A DNA stretch of 64,000 nucleotides from positions 1 through 64,000 of the forward strand of contig NW_025408697.1 of assembly GCF_020360975.1 (NCBI RefSeq), in the 5' to 3' direction. The position numbers and the translations under genes are program-made. Below are positions 42,045 to 52,892 of the stretch, piece by piece (position 1 is the stretch's first letter; each line of letters starts with the position of its first letter). The DNA comes from Hirsutella rhossiliensis (lineage: Eukaryota; Ascomycota; Sordariomycetes; Hypocreales; Ophiocordycipitaceae). The notes under the pieces were generated by a model. That model searched no databases. It saw nothing but the letters and a program-made list of their open reading frames with translations, and was not told the origin of the DNA.

Positions 42045-42536
42045 TGTTGGAACAAAGTGAGGCCTCTAAGTCTCTCTAGGTAATACAGCTCGAAACCAGG
42101 TAAGCCTGTAAGGAGGGAGGTTTGTGGTCCACTGAGGGGTCTGGAGGATCTCCTATTCGAACGGGATCCTCCAAGGAGTCCGGTATATCTTTTACTGGCT
42201 CAGGGACCTCAAGAGATTGAACTATCGGCCTAATAGCTTGGAAAGCTATTGATCGGGAGATCGAGCTGAATGTGCTGACGTAGATGGCTTACGCGGCCTT
42301 CAGTGAGAGGCAAGGAGTGCCTCTTCCTGATAGAATGTATAGTACACCTGAACACGGGATATGAACATAGGGAAGGCACAGAGGATATAAAAGGGGAGGG
42401 CTAGACGGATACAGGGCAACCGAAGAAACCAATCAATATATGCACATCACAGACTATCAGATCATATGATACTCGACCTTCGAAAAGTCCCTTTCTCCAC
42501 TTTTATGTCCACTTTTGCTCTCTCCTTCGCGAGACA
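42045..42536 (+). repeat. Gypsy-like solo LTR, plus orientation
   Basis: Starts TGTTGGAACAAAGTGAGG and ends near CTCTCCTTCGCGAGACA. It contains GATATAAAAGGGGAGG (TATA box) and matches 51195-51702 in inverse orientation over its whole length at perhaps 80%. No internal coding region is attached and no 5-bp duplication was found. The family call rests on LTR style and on a Gypsy RT scrap next to the other copy. Confidence 0.7.
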
Positions 42537-43182
42537 ATATAGCTTATACTCGTGCCCGCAGTGAAATGAGCCAAAGCGAATCCCCTTAAACTGGGGGCGG
42601 GCACGAGTACCTTAAAGCATGTAGCCTTACTCCGTAAAGTTTCTCGAGAGAGAGTAAGTACTAAGTATCTTTGCTTGCAAATTCCCGGACAATGTACCTC
42701 GCGATGCTGTCTCAGCTTTTTGAGGCCAACTGCGCACTTAGTTGCCCCCCCCGAAGGGTGGAGCCAATGGGTAATAATGAAATAATTTACTCGCGTAACT
42801 CTCGTCCGATGTGCGGAGAGGAGGCAGTCTGCCGATTCAGCTATCATTGCAGGGGGTTAGCTAGTACTAAGGCGGGCATCGGCGGCAGCCTGGCCACGGC
42901 GATGGGAATGCCCGCGCCCAAATTTGGTGGCGGGGCCTCTTCCTAATGGGGCGGAAGTCACCGTCGACGTTATGAAATCGTGTCAGATAACCGTTACGCC
43001 ACCAACAAAAGTGCAGGCCCACACCTAGTGTGGAATAATAGTACCTTATATTTATGACAAATTGGCCGTAGATGTTCCATTTCTCAATTTAGTTGGTTGA
43101 TGAGTGGATGGACGGCACCGATGGCGGGAAAGAAGTGCCTTGCCTAGACCATGCACTGTGCCTTGCATAGCAATTTCTCAGG
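42537..43182. other. Spacer between LTR and glycosidase gene
   Basis: No gene is supported. It holds C-rich and G-rich runs near 42590 and 42747. It may include the promoter of the split glycosidase gene. Confidence 0.4.
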
Positions 43183-43472
43183 TTGTCGAACAACTTGCGT
43201 CCTATGGCATTTTTACCAACTTTTGAGCGGTCAAACCAACGGGTAGATAAAGGGCTGCTTTTCGCTTCCAATGATCTTAGCGGCAAGTATCCAACATTCT
43301 TGAAGATGTTCTTCTCAAGACTTAATCGTATCAATACGATCGCTAACCTGATGCTTATTGACTTGGCTTGTGCTTCTGGCTCATCTATGATGGCGTCTTT
43401 GACGGTGGTCTCTTCTTCAGTGGCTTCTATATCTGCTTCGTTACATGTTGTGCCCTCTTTGAAGTCAACTTC

Positions 43473-43672
43473 TGTTGGATCCACCTGTGCACTAGGCACC
43501 GATCGCGCACGTATAACTAATCGACCGCGCTAGTCACGTGCGAGTAAGAGGTGAGACACAGGGAGGAAGGTCTTTGCACACAGTTTGTATGGGACACGTT
43601 TCCCTAGTTACACAAGATATAACCAATTGAACCAGTTCGAATAACCTCACTGCAGTGAAGAGCCTGTCCACA
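43473..43672 (+). repeat. Copia-2 5' LTR
   Basis: TGTTGGATCC to GCCTGTCCACA, 200 bp. The sequence right after it (CTGATCAGTGTCGCCC) should be the primer site, but I do not recognise the tRNA. Confidence 0.92.
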
Positions 43673-43939
43673 CTGATCAGTGTCGCCCGGCAAAGGTGAC
43701 ACAGAACAGCAAGACGGAAGAGAGCTAACCTATCGTCACGCTCTGCAAAGCGAGCTCCTGACGGTAGGATAGTTGCTACAACGCGCGGATTGCTACGAAG
43801 ACTCTGCATCAGAGCCCACTCTAGTTATCCAACCGTGCCTAAGCTTTGCTGTCATCAGCGACCCTTAGGCGTGCCCTATCGCACATTGATAACCTCATTG
43901 ACACCCTGTGCCCTGTTTCTCAGCACACAGCCTGTCAAT

Positions 43940-45542
43940 ATGTCTGACAATTCATCTGCCGCACTAGCCCCGGCAACAGCCCAGGATACCCCGGCCAACG
44001 TGTCTCTCGAAGACAGGCAACTCGTTGAACGGAACCTGACGATCGTGGAGCTCCCTTCACTCCCGATCAGGCATTTCGACGCGGATTTCCTCAACGAACC
44101 TATCACCCAGAGCTCCTCCCTTGTCCACCGCAACAGCTTCTTCTTAGGCTGTGTGGCAACATACACGGTGGATAAACGTAACCACGGAATTGCCCTGCTT
44201 GGGGATCTGTATAACGACTTCACGGGATGGAGCTATGATGACTTCGAACTAATCAACCCACGCCTTAGATCAAGACTCCGGACGCTTCTCAGAATTAGGG
44301 GGATCTATATGGGCAAGGCCAACTCTAGCATCTCTCGAGCTTTATGTGGCCTTCTAACAAGTAACGAACTTCCTGAATGGGATGAGAACGAGTTGCTTGG
44401 TCAAGAGGTTGCTGAAAACACCGTGGCATATAAGGTGAAACAGAAGCTGCTCCAAGGAACTGTTAAAGCGGCTATATCGTCACCGGCACCGGTAGTAATC
44501 CAGCAGCCAACTATTACCCGACCGGCGGAACCGGAATCCTCTCAGATCATTGAGACCCATCAACCCGCTCAGCAAGAGCCTCAGCATCAATGGCGCGAAT
44601 CCCTCGGTATCAGCAGACGCTCCCGTACGGACTACCAACTTCCGAGATGCATACACGAGCATTCCACCTGTTCGATTCGAGAACGAGGAAGTTGAGGCCG
44701 ATCTCACGATTAGATTCATTAAGATATGGGACAAGAAACTAGCCTATACCGGCGAACCATACGATATCTTCGATGACAAGATCCGGAAATTCATGAGCGT
44801 GTGCCGTCAAGCAAACATTCCTCCGTCTAAATTCCATGGTGTTTTCCCTTCGATTCTGGCCAAGGAAGCTCAGTCCTTCTTTCTACACGAAATCAGCACT
44901 GATTTAACCTTCGCTGAGATGTATCAGAAGATGAAAGAGCACTTTGACACCGAAATCAACCAGAAGATGTATCATACCCACTGGAGCACCTCACCTTCAG
45001 CCGACTTCGGGCTGAGATGCCCGGTAAGTCATCTGACGAGGTCCTCCAGGCCCTTCTTACGAAATTGCGGCTCTGTAGGAGAGCACTCGGGATAAGTCTG
45101 GCGGCGAAGGTGGCCTGATCGATGCAACGCTCAGGGCGTGCCGTGGTGTGCCTGAATTCCGACTCGCGATATACTCTCCGCACCTACATTTGAGGGATTG
45201 GCATCACAGCTTCGATCATCGCTATCTGCCATGCAAGATGAACGATCTGAACAACCCAGTGGCCAATATCCCCAAGACCTGGATAGAGGACATGATCAGC
45301 ACTTCGTGGATCGCAAATTTCAGCGAAATTCCGGCGGAACAAGAGGTCAATCACAAAGGCGTCAGCCAAATTGGAAGAAGAAATGCTACGTTTGCGGCAA
45401 GGAAGGTTGTTTCTCAACGAGACATCCTGAAAACGAGAGAAAGCAGCCAAAGAGAAGTATCTACGAGAGAGGCTTCCACGGTCAATCTCGTTCGTATGCT
45501 ATGTTCTTGGCTGACTATGAAGGAATCACAGGATCAGGATGA
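43940..45542 (+). CDS. Copia-2 gag
   Basis: The start at 43940 is MSDNSSAALAPATAQ. The first frame runs to about 44600 with LLGDLYNDFTGWSYDDFELI and LRIRGIYMGKANSSISRALC. A one-base shift leads to FIKIWDKKLAYTGEPYDIFD and FAEMYQKMKEHFDTEINQKM, and another near 44990 leads to the EVLQALLTKLRLC region. The end carries a zinc knuckle CYVCGKEGCFSTRHPENER (about 45388-45445). Nucleic-acid-binding capsid protein of the element. Confidence 0.8.
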
Positions 45543-45649
45543 CTCGAGCACCGAGGAATCCGATGATTCTGACTCCTCTGACCCTTATGAATCGTTCTAC
45601 GCTGCTGCGACCTTCTGTCCAACGAAGCTTTCCATCATCGGATCTCTCC

Positions 45650-46924
45650 AGTAGGCATCAAGTTATTCAACAGTGACGAACCCACACAATTCATACTAGA
45701 TCGTTACTCTCAAGACTCGTTCCAAGGAATCATGCCGGACACAGGTGCGGCATGCATATCGACGGGAGGAATCGAACAACTGCGTGCTCTCCAACGAGAG
45801 ATGCCCCCAGTCCAATTCCGTGATGATCGCAAGCCCGAACCAGTTAGATTTGGTGCAGGAAGATTGAAACACCACTTGGCGTGATCACCTTGAACACACC
45901 AGTGGGAGAGGTTGATTTTCATATAGTCAACGTGCCAACGCCATTCCTCCTATGCCTAGCTGATATGGATCGGCTCGGCGTATATTTAAATAACGTCACG
46001 AACGAGCTCGTTGGCAATGGTGTGAGCGTTCCAGTGATTCGAAGATGGGGTCACGCGTGGTTCTTCTTGCGGAAACAAGAGGCATCAGTGGCATATCTCA
46101 CGGAGGCTGAATTGCGGCGCCTCCACACGCGTTTTGGTCATCCATCCGTGTATCGGCTGCACAAGCTGCTGAATTCGGCTGGCCATGATGTGGAAATCGA
46201 AGCTCTGGAAATGATCAAGAAGTTCTGCCACTACTGTCAGATGAAATCCGACCCGCCACGAAGGTTCAAGTTCAGCTTGAAGGATGATTGTGACTTCAAT
46301 TACGAAGTCATCGTTGATGTCATGACATTGGGTGGCAGACCAGTCCTCCATGTTGTTGATCAAGCCACTGCCTATCAGGCAGGGAGATTCCTATCCAACA
46401 TGACGGCCAAGGAAACGTGGCTCGCGTTGAAACAATGTTGGATGGATACATACCTTGGACCACCCGATGTGATCACTCATGACGCAGGCACGAATTTCGC
46501 TGCTGCCGAGTTCCAAGCAGAAGCGAAATTGATGGGAATAACGTGTCATCAGGTGCCTGTGGAAGCACATTGGGCTGTTGGGAAGGTTGAGAAGTATCAT
46601 GTGCCCGTCCGAAGAGCATATGATATATTAAAGGCAGAGCTGAAGGATACCGTGAGCCCTGATCAAGTCCTTCAAATGGCTTTCAAGGCTGTCAACGACA
46701 CAGCCGGTCCGGATGGCCTCGTTCCAACCCTCCTCGTCTTCGGTGCTCTGCCTCGAATGACGATGGATTCGCCGCCTACACCTTCCGCAATGGCAAGAGC
46801 TAAGGCGGTGTGGCGAACGATGTCAGAGCTGAGGAAGATCAACGCCCAGAGGAAGGTTCAGACCGCGTTAAATACGCGTAATGGGCCTGATACAGCGTTG
46901 CGCCTGCCCTATCCCTGGCGCTAG
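45650..46924 (+). CDS. Copia-2 protease and integrase
   Basis: Protease active site MPDTGAACIST near 45732-45764. After a frame change near 45870 the integrase follows. It has an HHCC zinc part (RRLHTRFGHPSVYRLHKLLN, then CHYCQMK), VIVDVM (Asp, near 46312), THDAGTNFA (Asp, near 46480) and PVEAHWAVGKVEKYH (Glu, near 46560). The frame stops at 46924, but an adjoining frame continues EVRVFREKHGWQGPYKVLEV and YYRHPESLLP, a small SH3/chromodomain-like module after the core that is more familiar from Gypsy integrases. Confidence 0.82.
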
Positions 46925-47008
46925 GAAGCGAAGTTCGCGTATTTCGCGAGAAGCACGGATGGCAAGGCCCATATAAAGTGCTCGAGGTGACGGATACGGA
47001 AATCGCAG

Positions 47009-49003
47009 TTGACCTGGACAACGGACCAGCGAAATTTCGCAGTACATGCGTCCAACCGTACTATCGTCACCCGGAATCGCTCCTTCCTCAGTTGCAACCC
47101 GACCCTAGCCCTAGCCGCACAGACCCATCAACACAACAATCACTCCTTCCTCAACACAATCCGATCAACAACATCCTCTTCAAAACCCTCTTCCCTTCCA
47201 CCCACAACTCAACAACCTCTTCCTCTTCCTACCACAGAAGACCAACCCAAACCTTTCGAATACCCTGAGCCAAAGAGGCCGCGCAGGCGTGGCCGACCTA
47301 GGAAGGATGCTGCACAAAATGGCACATCAGAATCCACTATTGTTTGCTCACCCGTTCAATTTATCGTTCATCATGAAGCTAATGCGTTTCTTGTTCGAAA
47401 AGAAATGGAACATCTCGGCCTAGCCAAGCGGCTACGAGCTGAAGGAAAGATCACAAGCACCGGTTTCCCATTTGAAGCTTCCGACACACTCGAGCTCACG
47501 AACCTCCTCGCCGCTGGGGTCATTGTACCCGAAGAATTCGATGCGAATAAACATGGTGGATATCGTGTCTTCAAATCACGAATGGTCAGAGAGGTTAAGG
47601 GAAGAAATACTGCAACGCCATACGAGAAATCACGCCTCGTTGTGCAAGGATACAATGATGATGGGAAACGTGGGATCCTCACACAAGCCCCTACCATCAG
47701 CCGGCCCGCACAACGCGTGGCCTTGGCCTTAGCACCGTTTCTCTGCACACGGGATATGTTCATCATGATCAGAGACATCACGATGGCATACACACAATCC
47801 CAGACCAAGCTGGCCCGTGTCATCCTTGCAGCCCTTCCTCAAGAACTCAAAAGAAGATATCCAGAGGGAACAATCCTGCGAATCGTGAAGCCGCTATATG
47901 GCATCGCAGAGGCAGGAGCCCACTGGTTCAACACATATCACGACCATCACTGCCGCAAGCTTAATATGGAAACCTCTTCGTTTGACCCGTGCCTTCTGAT
48001 CACGGCAAACAACATCGCCGACAAGGACCTGTTTGGCATCGCGGCCTTGCAAACGGATGACACATTCATTGTTGGCACAGATGCATTTCTCAAGATCGAG
48101 GAGAAAGAACTCTGCTTTAAGGCCAAGCCAAAAGAGATTCTCCAAGAAGGTTCCATCTGCGACTTTAACGGCAGCCGCCTGACCATACAAAATGGCTGTG
48201 TCATCGTCAGGCAGAAGGGCCAAGCCCAAAACCTCGAGGAGATCAATCTTCAGGCATCAAGTAGGCATCAGGATTATGCTGCTCAACGCGCCCGGGGCAT
48301 ATATCGCTTCGATTTGCCAACCCGAAGCAACATACGATTGTTCCGTTGCGGCACAAGCCCAAGAGCCCGTTAATACCGACTTCAAGGCTTTGAACAAGCG
48401 GATTGAATGGCAGATCAACAATCCCGACCGTGGCCTATGTTACATACCCATCGATCTCGAGAGCGCGAAGATCTTTGTGTTCACCGATGGATCATTCGCC
48501 AACAATAAGGATTTAAGCTCTCAAATCGGCTTTGTGATTATCATCGCCAATGAGACCGCGCAATCAACCGATTCATTTTCCATCCGCGGAAACATTCTTC
48601 ATTGAGCTCAACTAAATGCAAGCGCGTTACTCGAAGCGTTCTTGCATCAGAGATCTATGGATTGACATCGGGCTTCGATCTCGCATTTGTGATCAAGCAA
48701 ACGGTCAATACGATCGCACAACGCCTTGATCTGAAGCAAATCCCGCTCGTCATTTGCACAGATTCATATAGCCTCTATGAGTGCCTCGTCAAACTTGGCA
48801 CCACAACAGAGAAGCGACTCATGATAGATATCATGGCGCTGAGGCAGGCATATGAATCAAGGGATATTGCGGAAATCCGTTGGGTCAACGGCGCAGATAA
48901 CCCTGCCGATGCTATGACGAAGGCATCACTAAACAGCGCCCTCACGCAGTTTATTAGCGACAATCAGCTAAACGTGGGTGGAAGGATTCGTTCATCGCAA
49001 TAA
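47009..49003 (+). CDS. Copia-2 reverse transcriptase and RNase H
   Basis: A basic PRRRGRPRKDA (AT-hook-like) and a linker precede the RT: FDANKHGGYRVFKSRMVREV, YEKSRLVVQGYNDDGK, MFIMIRDITMAYTQSQTKLA (first catalytic Asp), LRIVKPLYGIAEAGAHWFNT, and LQTDDTFIVG at 48044-48073 in the position of YVDD. RNase H follows after a frame change near 48250: VFTDGSFANN, ASEIYGLTSGFDLAF and ICTDSYSLYECL give Asp-Glu-Asp. A one-base deletion at 48604 (ATTGAGC for ATTGGAGC) breaks HWSSTK. The end is VNGADNPADAMTKASLN and a stop at 49003. Confidence 0.85.
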
Positions 49004-49364
49004 CACAACAATTCTCGACGAGATTTAATCGGTTTTTCGTTCCTTCTTCTGCTTTACCGTCGTTCTTTATTCCATTCACATTAACGAGGAGATCCTCGTG
49101 TCCATATTCCAACGTGGGACCGATGGAATCAGCTAGCGCATCCGGCGCTCGAAATGCGGCCCATGATGGCGTGTGGCAGAACACACCCAGTGTGGGGGAG
49201 GGAGAGCTACAGTCAGAGCACACTATCCAACATAGTGATGCATCGTGGTAGGAGTTTGTTGGTGTTCTTGTTCGTGTTTTTCCTATCTCATCTTAATTCG
49301 CTGTGTTTGGTGTGTTTTGGTGGATTGATTAGTGCGCGATCATCGATTTAGAAAGAGGTTCCAG

Positions 49365-49564
49365 TGTTGGATCCACCTGTGCACTAGGCACCGATCGCGC
49401 ACGTATAACTAATCGACCGCGCTAGTCACGTGCGAGTAAGAGGTGAGACACAGGGAGGAAGGTCTTTGCACACAGTTTGTATGGGACACGTTTCCCTAGT
49501 TACACAAGATATAACCAATTGAACCAGTTCGAATAACCTCACTGCAGTGAAGAGCCTGTCCACA
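49365..49564 (+). repeat. Copia-2 3' LTR
   Basis: 200 bp, no differences from the 5' LTR seen by eye. A purine-rich AGAAAGAGG lies just upstream (49350-49358) as probable primer tract. Confidence 0.92.
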
Positions 49565-51070
49565 ACTTCGTCAATATTTTCCGGTGTCCCTCCAGCCAAT
49601 ACTATTCTCCCCGCCGAAAGTTCGACCGGGACCCAGGCTTCCAACGTTACCGACAGCGTCTACATTGAATGGAATGAACCGTGGGCGGAGTCGAGATCTA
49701 CTCTGACGCTACTATTTGTGGTGAATTCCGAACTGCTATCTAATAGCAGTATTCACGATAAAGCCTTCGAGTCGCTGCAGTCCTTGAGCTCGGACTATGT
49801 CAGATTTCTTGCTTGGTATCCCTATCCAAAAATATCAGTCCCCGCGCTTGAACCCCCGAACATTACCGAATCAACCTGCACGACAAGTTGGAACTTTACC
49901 TACGCAGACCAGTTACTGGGTGACTTTTTACGGAGCACACCTGGCAAAATCCACAGTGTTGGCTTCAGCACTACACCAGCCTGGATGTGGATCAGTGGGC
50001 AGAACAAGTATCCTTCCGACGTCAACGAGATTGATTTTCGCTATAACCAAGGAACTCAACTTCGCGACCCAAGCATGACGGAAATCGCTGATTACTATCG
50101 GCGCATTGTCAATTGGTACGTCAACGGTGGATTTACCGACGAATGCGGCACCTACCATTATTCTGGTCATCACTGGCCTATCGAGCTATGGGAAGTTCTA
50201 AACGAACCGGAACTGGAGCATCAATTTACGCCAGAACTGTACAACAAATTTTACGATGCCATAACTGCGGCAATTCGTGAAGTTGCGCCCAAGATTCAAT
50301 TTGTTGGGGGTGGGCTGATCAATAAGACCATCGACTGGGTGGAGACCTTCATGGACTCGAGCAAGCACACCCCTGGAACAGAGCTCGGCTGGCTCAGCTA
50401 CCACCATTACGGCTGGCCGGACCCCAACGTAACCGATGAGCAGGAGCAAGCAACATCGAGCTTCCAGCAGATGGACGATTTCATCCTTCAGGTCCAGAAA
50501 ATTAACCAGGTTCGAGCGAGATTGAATCCGGGAATGCGCATTGGGTTCGGCGAGATCGGCACCATTCTCCAAAAAGCAGGCATACATATCACTCCTGGAT
50601 ACGTCATTTCAGATGAGTATTGGGTGTGGAGTGCAAGCGTGTTTGCCTATGTCTTTGCAAAGACGTCGGGGTTGGATATCGACGCCATCGCGCAAAGTCA
50701 GCTTGATGGATACCCTGGCCAGTTCGAATCAGTATCCATGGTTGACTACCGGACGGCCGAGCCCAATGCACGATATAGGGTTCTTGAAATGCTGCAGAAG
50801 AACTTTCAAGCGGGGATAAGCTTCACGACTTCAGCAGACGAAAAGGCTTACCACGCTCAAGCTTATCGAACTGTTGACGGCCAAAGAAAGCTGCTCTTGA
50901 TCAACAAAACGGCCCAGAACCACACACTTACCATATCCAGTTTCAACCAGGGGCAGGCACAGATTTGCGACGTGAGCTCGGGTTCGAATCCTCATAGAAC
51001 GGAAATCGTTCAAGGTGACGAGATCACGCTTACACCTTTTGCAACCGTGATCCTCATTCCCAGTTGCTAA

Positions 51071-51194
51071 AGGCACGGCCTCTCAAATTTGTAAAGTAGG
51101 GATTTTAGCGTCATGAAAGCGAAAAGGCCCGTCCGGCAATGTCGCTTGTGCACCATGTGCAGGGATTTGTTACCACGGGTCAAACAATCAGATC
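51071..51194. other. Glycosidase 3' flank
   Basis: Short spacer between the glycosidase stop and the inverted Gypsy-like LTR. No feature recognised. Confidence 0.4.
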
Positions 51195-51702
51195 TCTCAA
51201 CCTTGTTCCGATTCTCGCGAAGGAGAGAGCAAAAGTGGGCATAAACGTGGATAAAGGGACTTTTTGAAGGTCGAGTATCATACGATCAGATATTGTGTTG
51301 ATCGCTCTCCCCGGTTGCCTCCTTCCCGTCCAAACAGCCCCTTTTATATCCTCCGAGCTTCTCCCAAGTTGATATCCCGTTTTCAGGTATAGTATACATT
51401 CTATCAGGAAGAGGGCACTTCTTGCCACTTACCGAAGGCCACGTAAGTCATCTACGTCAGCAACATCAGCTCCATCTCCCCGATCGAATAGCTCTTCTAG
51501 CTATGAGATCGATAGTTCAGTCTCTTGAGGTCCCTGAGCCAGTAATAGCTATGCCGGACTCCTCAAAGGGTCCCGTTCGAATAGGAGATCCTCCGGATCC
51601 TCAGTGGTCCAGGAAGAAGAAATAACAGTCTGCAGACTTCCTTCTTACCTGGTTTCAAGCTGTATTACCTAGAGAGACCTAGAGACCTCAACTCGTTCGG
51701 AC
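51195..51702 (-). repeat. Gypsy-like solo LTR, minus orientation
   Basis: The inverse counterpart of 42045-42536, sharing CTCTCCTTCGCGAGA, TTCGAATAGGAGATCCTCC (inverse of GGAGGATCTCCTATTCGAA) and GGTAATACAGCT. TATA-like CCTTTTATATCC lies near 51340. Ends are approximate. Confidence 0.65.
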
Positions 51703-51872
51703 CTTCTTCTCGACACCGATGAACCCTCACCTGTGTTCCTGCAACGATCCGTCGACAAGGATATATCAGATAGCCTCTAATAAGCCGCTTAACGACTGCG
51801 CAAATATAATTACTTCCTTGACAGAAATAAAAATCTCTTTGTAATTTGACTGGCAGTCGGCCAGTCGTATGG

Positions 51873-52064
51873 TCTCCTCGTCACTATCACAGGTACTTAT
51901 CCGTCTTCAATCGAGAACAAGCGAACCAGCTTCCTCCGCACCGCCCAGGCTGCGACCACAAGATCCAGTTAGAAAAGGGTTCCGATGGCAAGGAGAAAGA
52001 GCCGCCGCGGGGACCGTTGTACGGCATGTCACGAGAGGAGCTCACCAAGACCAAGCCGGGTTGA
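51873..52064 (+). pseudogene. Gypsy pol fragment (N-terminal RT)
   Basis: A short frame reads [20 protein letters not shown] and [14 protein letters not shown], the conserved entry to Ty3/Gypsy reverse transcriptase. The catalytic part is missing. It probably belongs to the family of the neighbouring LTR. Confidence 0.75.
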
Positions 52065-52079
52065 CCGCATTCCGAGTTC

Positions 52080-52300
52080 CGCCGCCGACCGCGGACTCGA
52101 TCCCGTTTATCGCGCCGCCGGAGAGCGACGGTTTGCGGTGCAACGATTCCACTTGCGGTTTCGTCATCCACACAGTACGCGGCATGCAAAGAGCATTGCA
52201 GGAATAAACACGGGTGGACAAACCAGCAGAAAAGGGGTGGAGACGCAGCCAGTCAGCCGTCATGGATTCGAAAGAGTTGGGAGAGATTATATAGTAAAAA
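52080..52300 (+). pseudogene. C2H2-like (DUF3505-type) zinc finger fragment
   Basis: LRCNDSTCGFVIHTVRGMQ, then after a frame change EHCRNKHGWTNQQKRGGDA, gives C-x4-C and H-type ligands in a pattern known from fungal DUF3505 proteins often found in repeats. Only this finger is left. Confidence 0.55.
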
Positions 52301-52519
52301 TGGTGTCAACTATATGTGACTCTTATCTTTAGAGTTTGTCTTCGCAAGGCCTCACAAACAGCACAGTGCACGTGCTCGTCATATTGAATGATTCGAATTT
52401 TATGTACTAACTATCTGTTTACGCGTGGAAATAGACTTTGGCTTCATGTCAACAAAGTCCATGTGATGCATTTTGCATATGGATGAGATGAAGTGGGATG
52501 GTTTTCCCTCCAACTAAGC
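52301..52519. other. AT-rich spacer
   Basis: No gene seen. It ends at the Helitron-3 edge. Confidence 0.4.
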
Positions 52520-52892
52520 TAAAATACTTCGAACACCCGTTAAGTTGCCAAGGCAAGGGGCTTAACGGCTGAATATCCAGCCCGAAGGGTGAACATCGTA
52601 TACCTGCAATTCAACTTTCCTAGGGGGGGACCCCCTAGAACCCCCCTTTCGCCTGCAGCGGCCATCCAGCTTTTTAAACCGCTCCTTGACTGGCCCAATC
52701 TAACTATATACCCTATATCAACCTCCCCTTCCTGTAGCTTATAGGAAGACGTCGTTTAGTCAAGGTAGAGTGGTGGATACGGTGCATCGCTCAGCTGTTG
52801 ACCCTGACGCCGTTGTTGGTCAGCGAGGCGCATCTTCATCCCTGCTTTAGCCTTTGTAGTTAGCCGTAAACGCAGCACGTAGGGAGACAGGC

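Larger units (their letters stand above)
43473..49564 (+). mobile_element. Copia-2 LTR retrotransposon with intact target duplication
   Basis: 6092 bp, LTRs of 200 bp that look identical, flanked by ACTTC at 43468-43472 and 49565-49569. Internal order gag, protease, integrase, RT, RNase H on the plus strand is the Copia order. It sits inside the glycosidase gene. The identical LTRs imply recent insertion, although the coding region has about five frame changes. It is unrelated in LTR to Copia-1 and related in gag to the remnant at 150-1470. Confidence 0.93.
43183..51070 (+). pseudogene. GH39-like glycosidase gene split by Copia-2
   Basis: The 3' part (49565-51070) is open and intact. It reads NVTDSVYIEWNEPW, DYVRFLAWYPYPKISVPALE, then a clan GH-A barrel with ELWEVLNEPELEHQF (acid/base Glu in NEP, about 50190-50230) and MRIGFGEIG (nucleophile Glu, about 50535-50560), and ends LTPFATVILIPSC. 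Several N-glycosylation sites suggest export. The 5' part before the target duplication (43183-43472) stays open in the same frame and is Ser/Thr-rich (LTVVSSSVASISASLHVV), so coding continuity across ACTTC is preserved. The true start is uncertain and no clear signal peptide is seen. An opposing frame also reads open in the short 5' part. Likely substrates would be beta-xylosides or related sugars, by family only. Confidence 0.7.

Noticed and set aside
43089..43499. Minus-strand frame with EEETTVKDAIIDEPEAQ
   Set aside because: Open and protein-like, but it also runs into the antisense of the glycosidase gene and the Copia-2 LTR; the plus-strand frame continues in phase across the target duplication. 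Kept only as a doubt on the 5' part of the gene.
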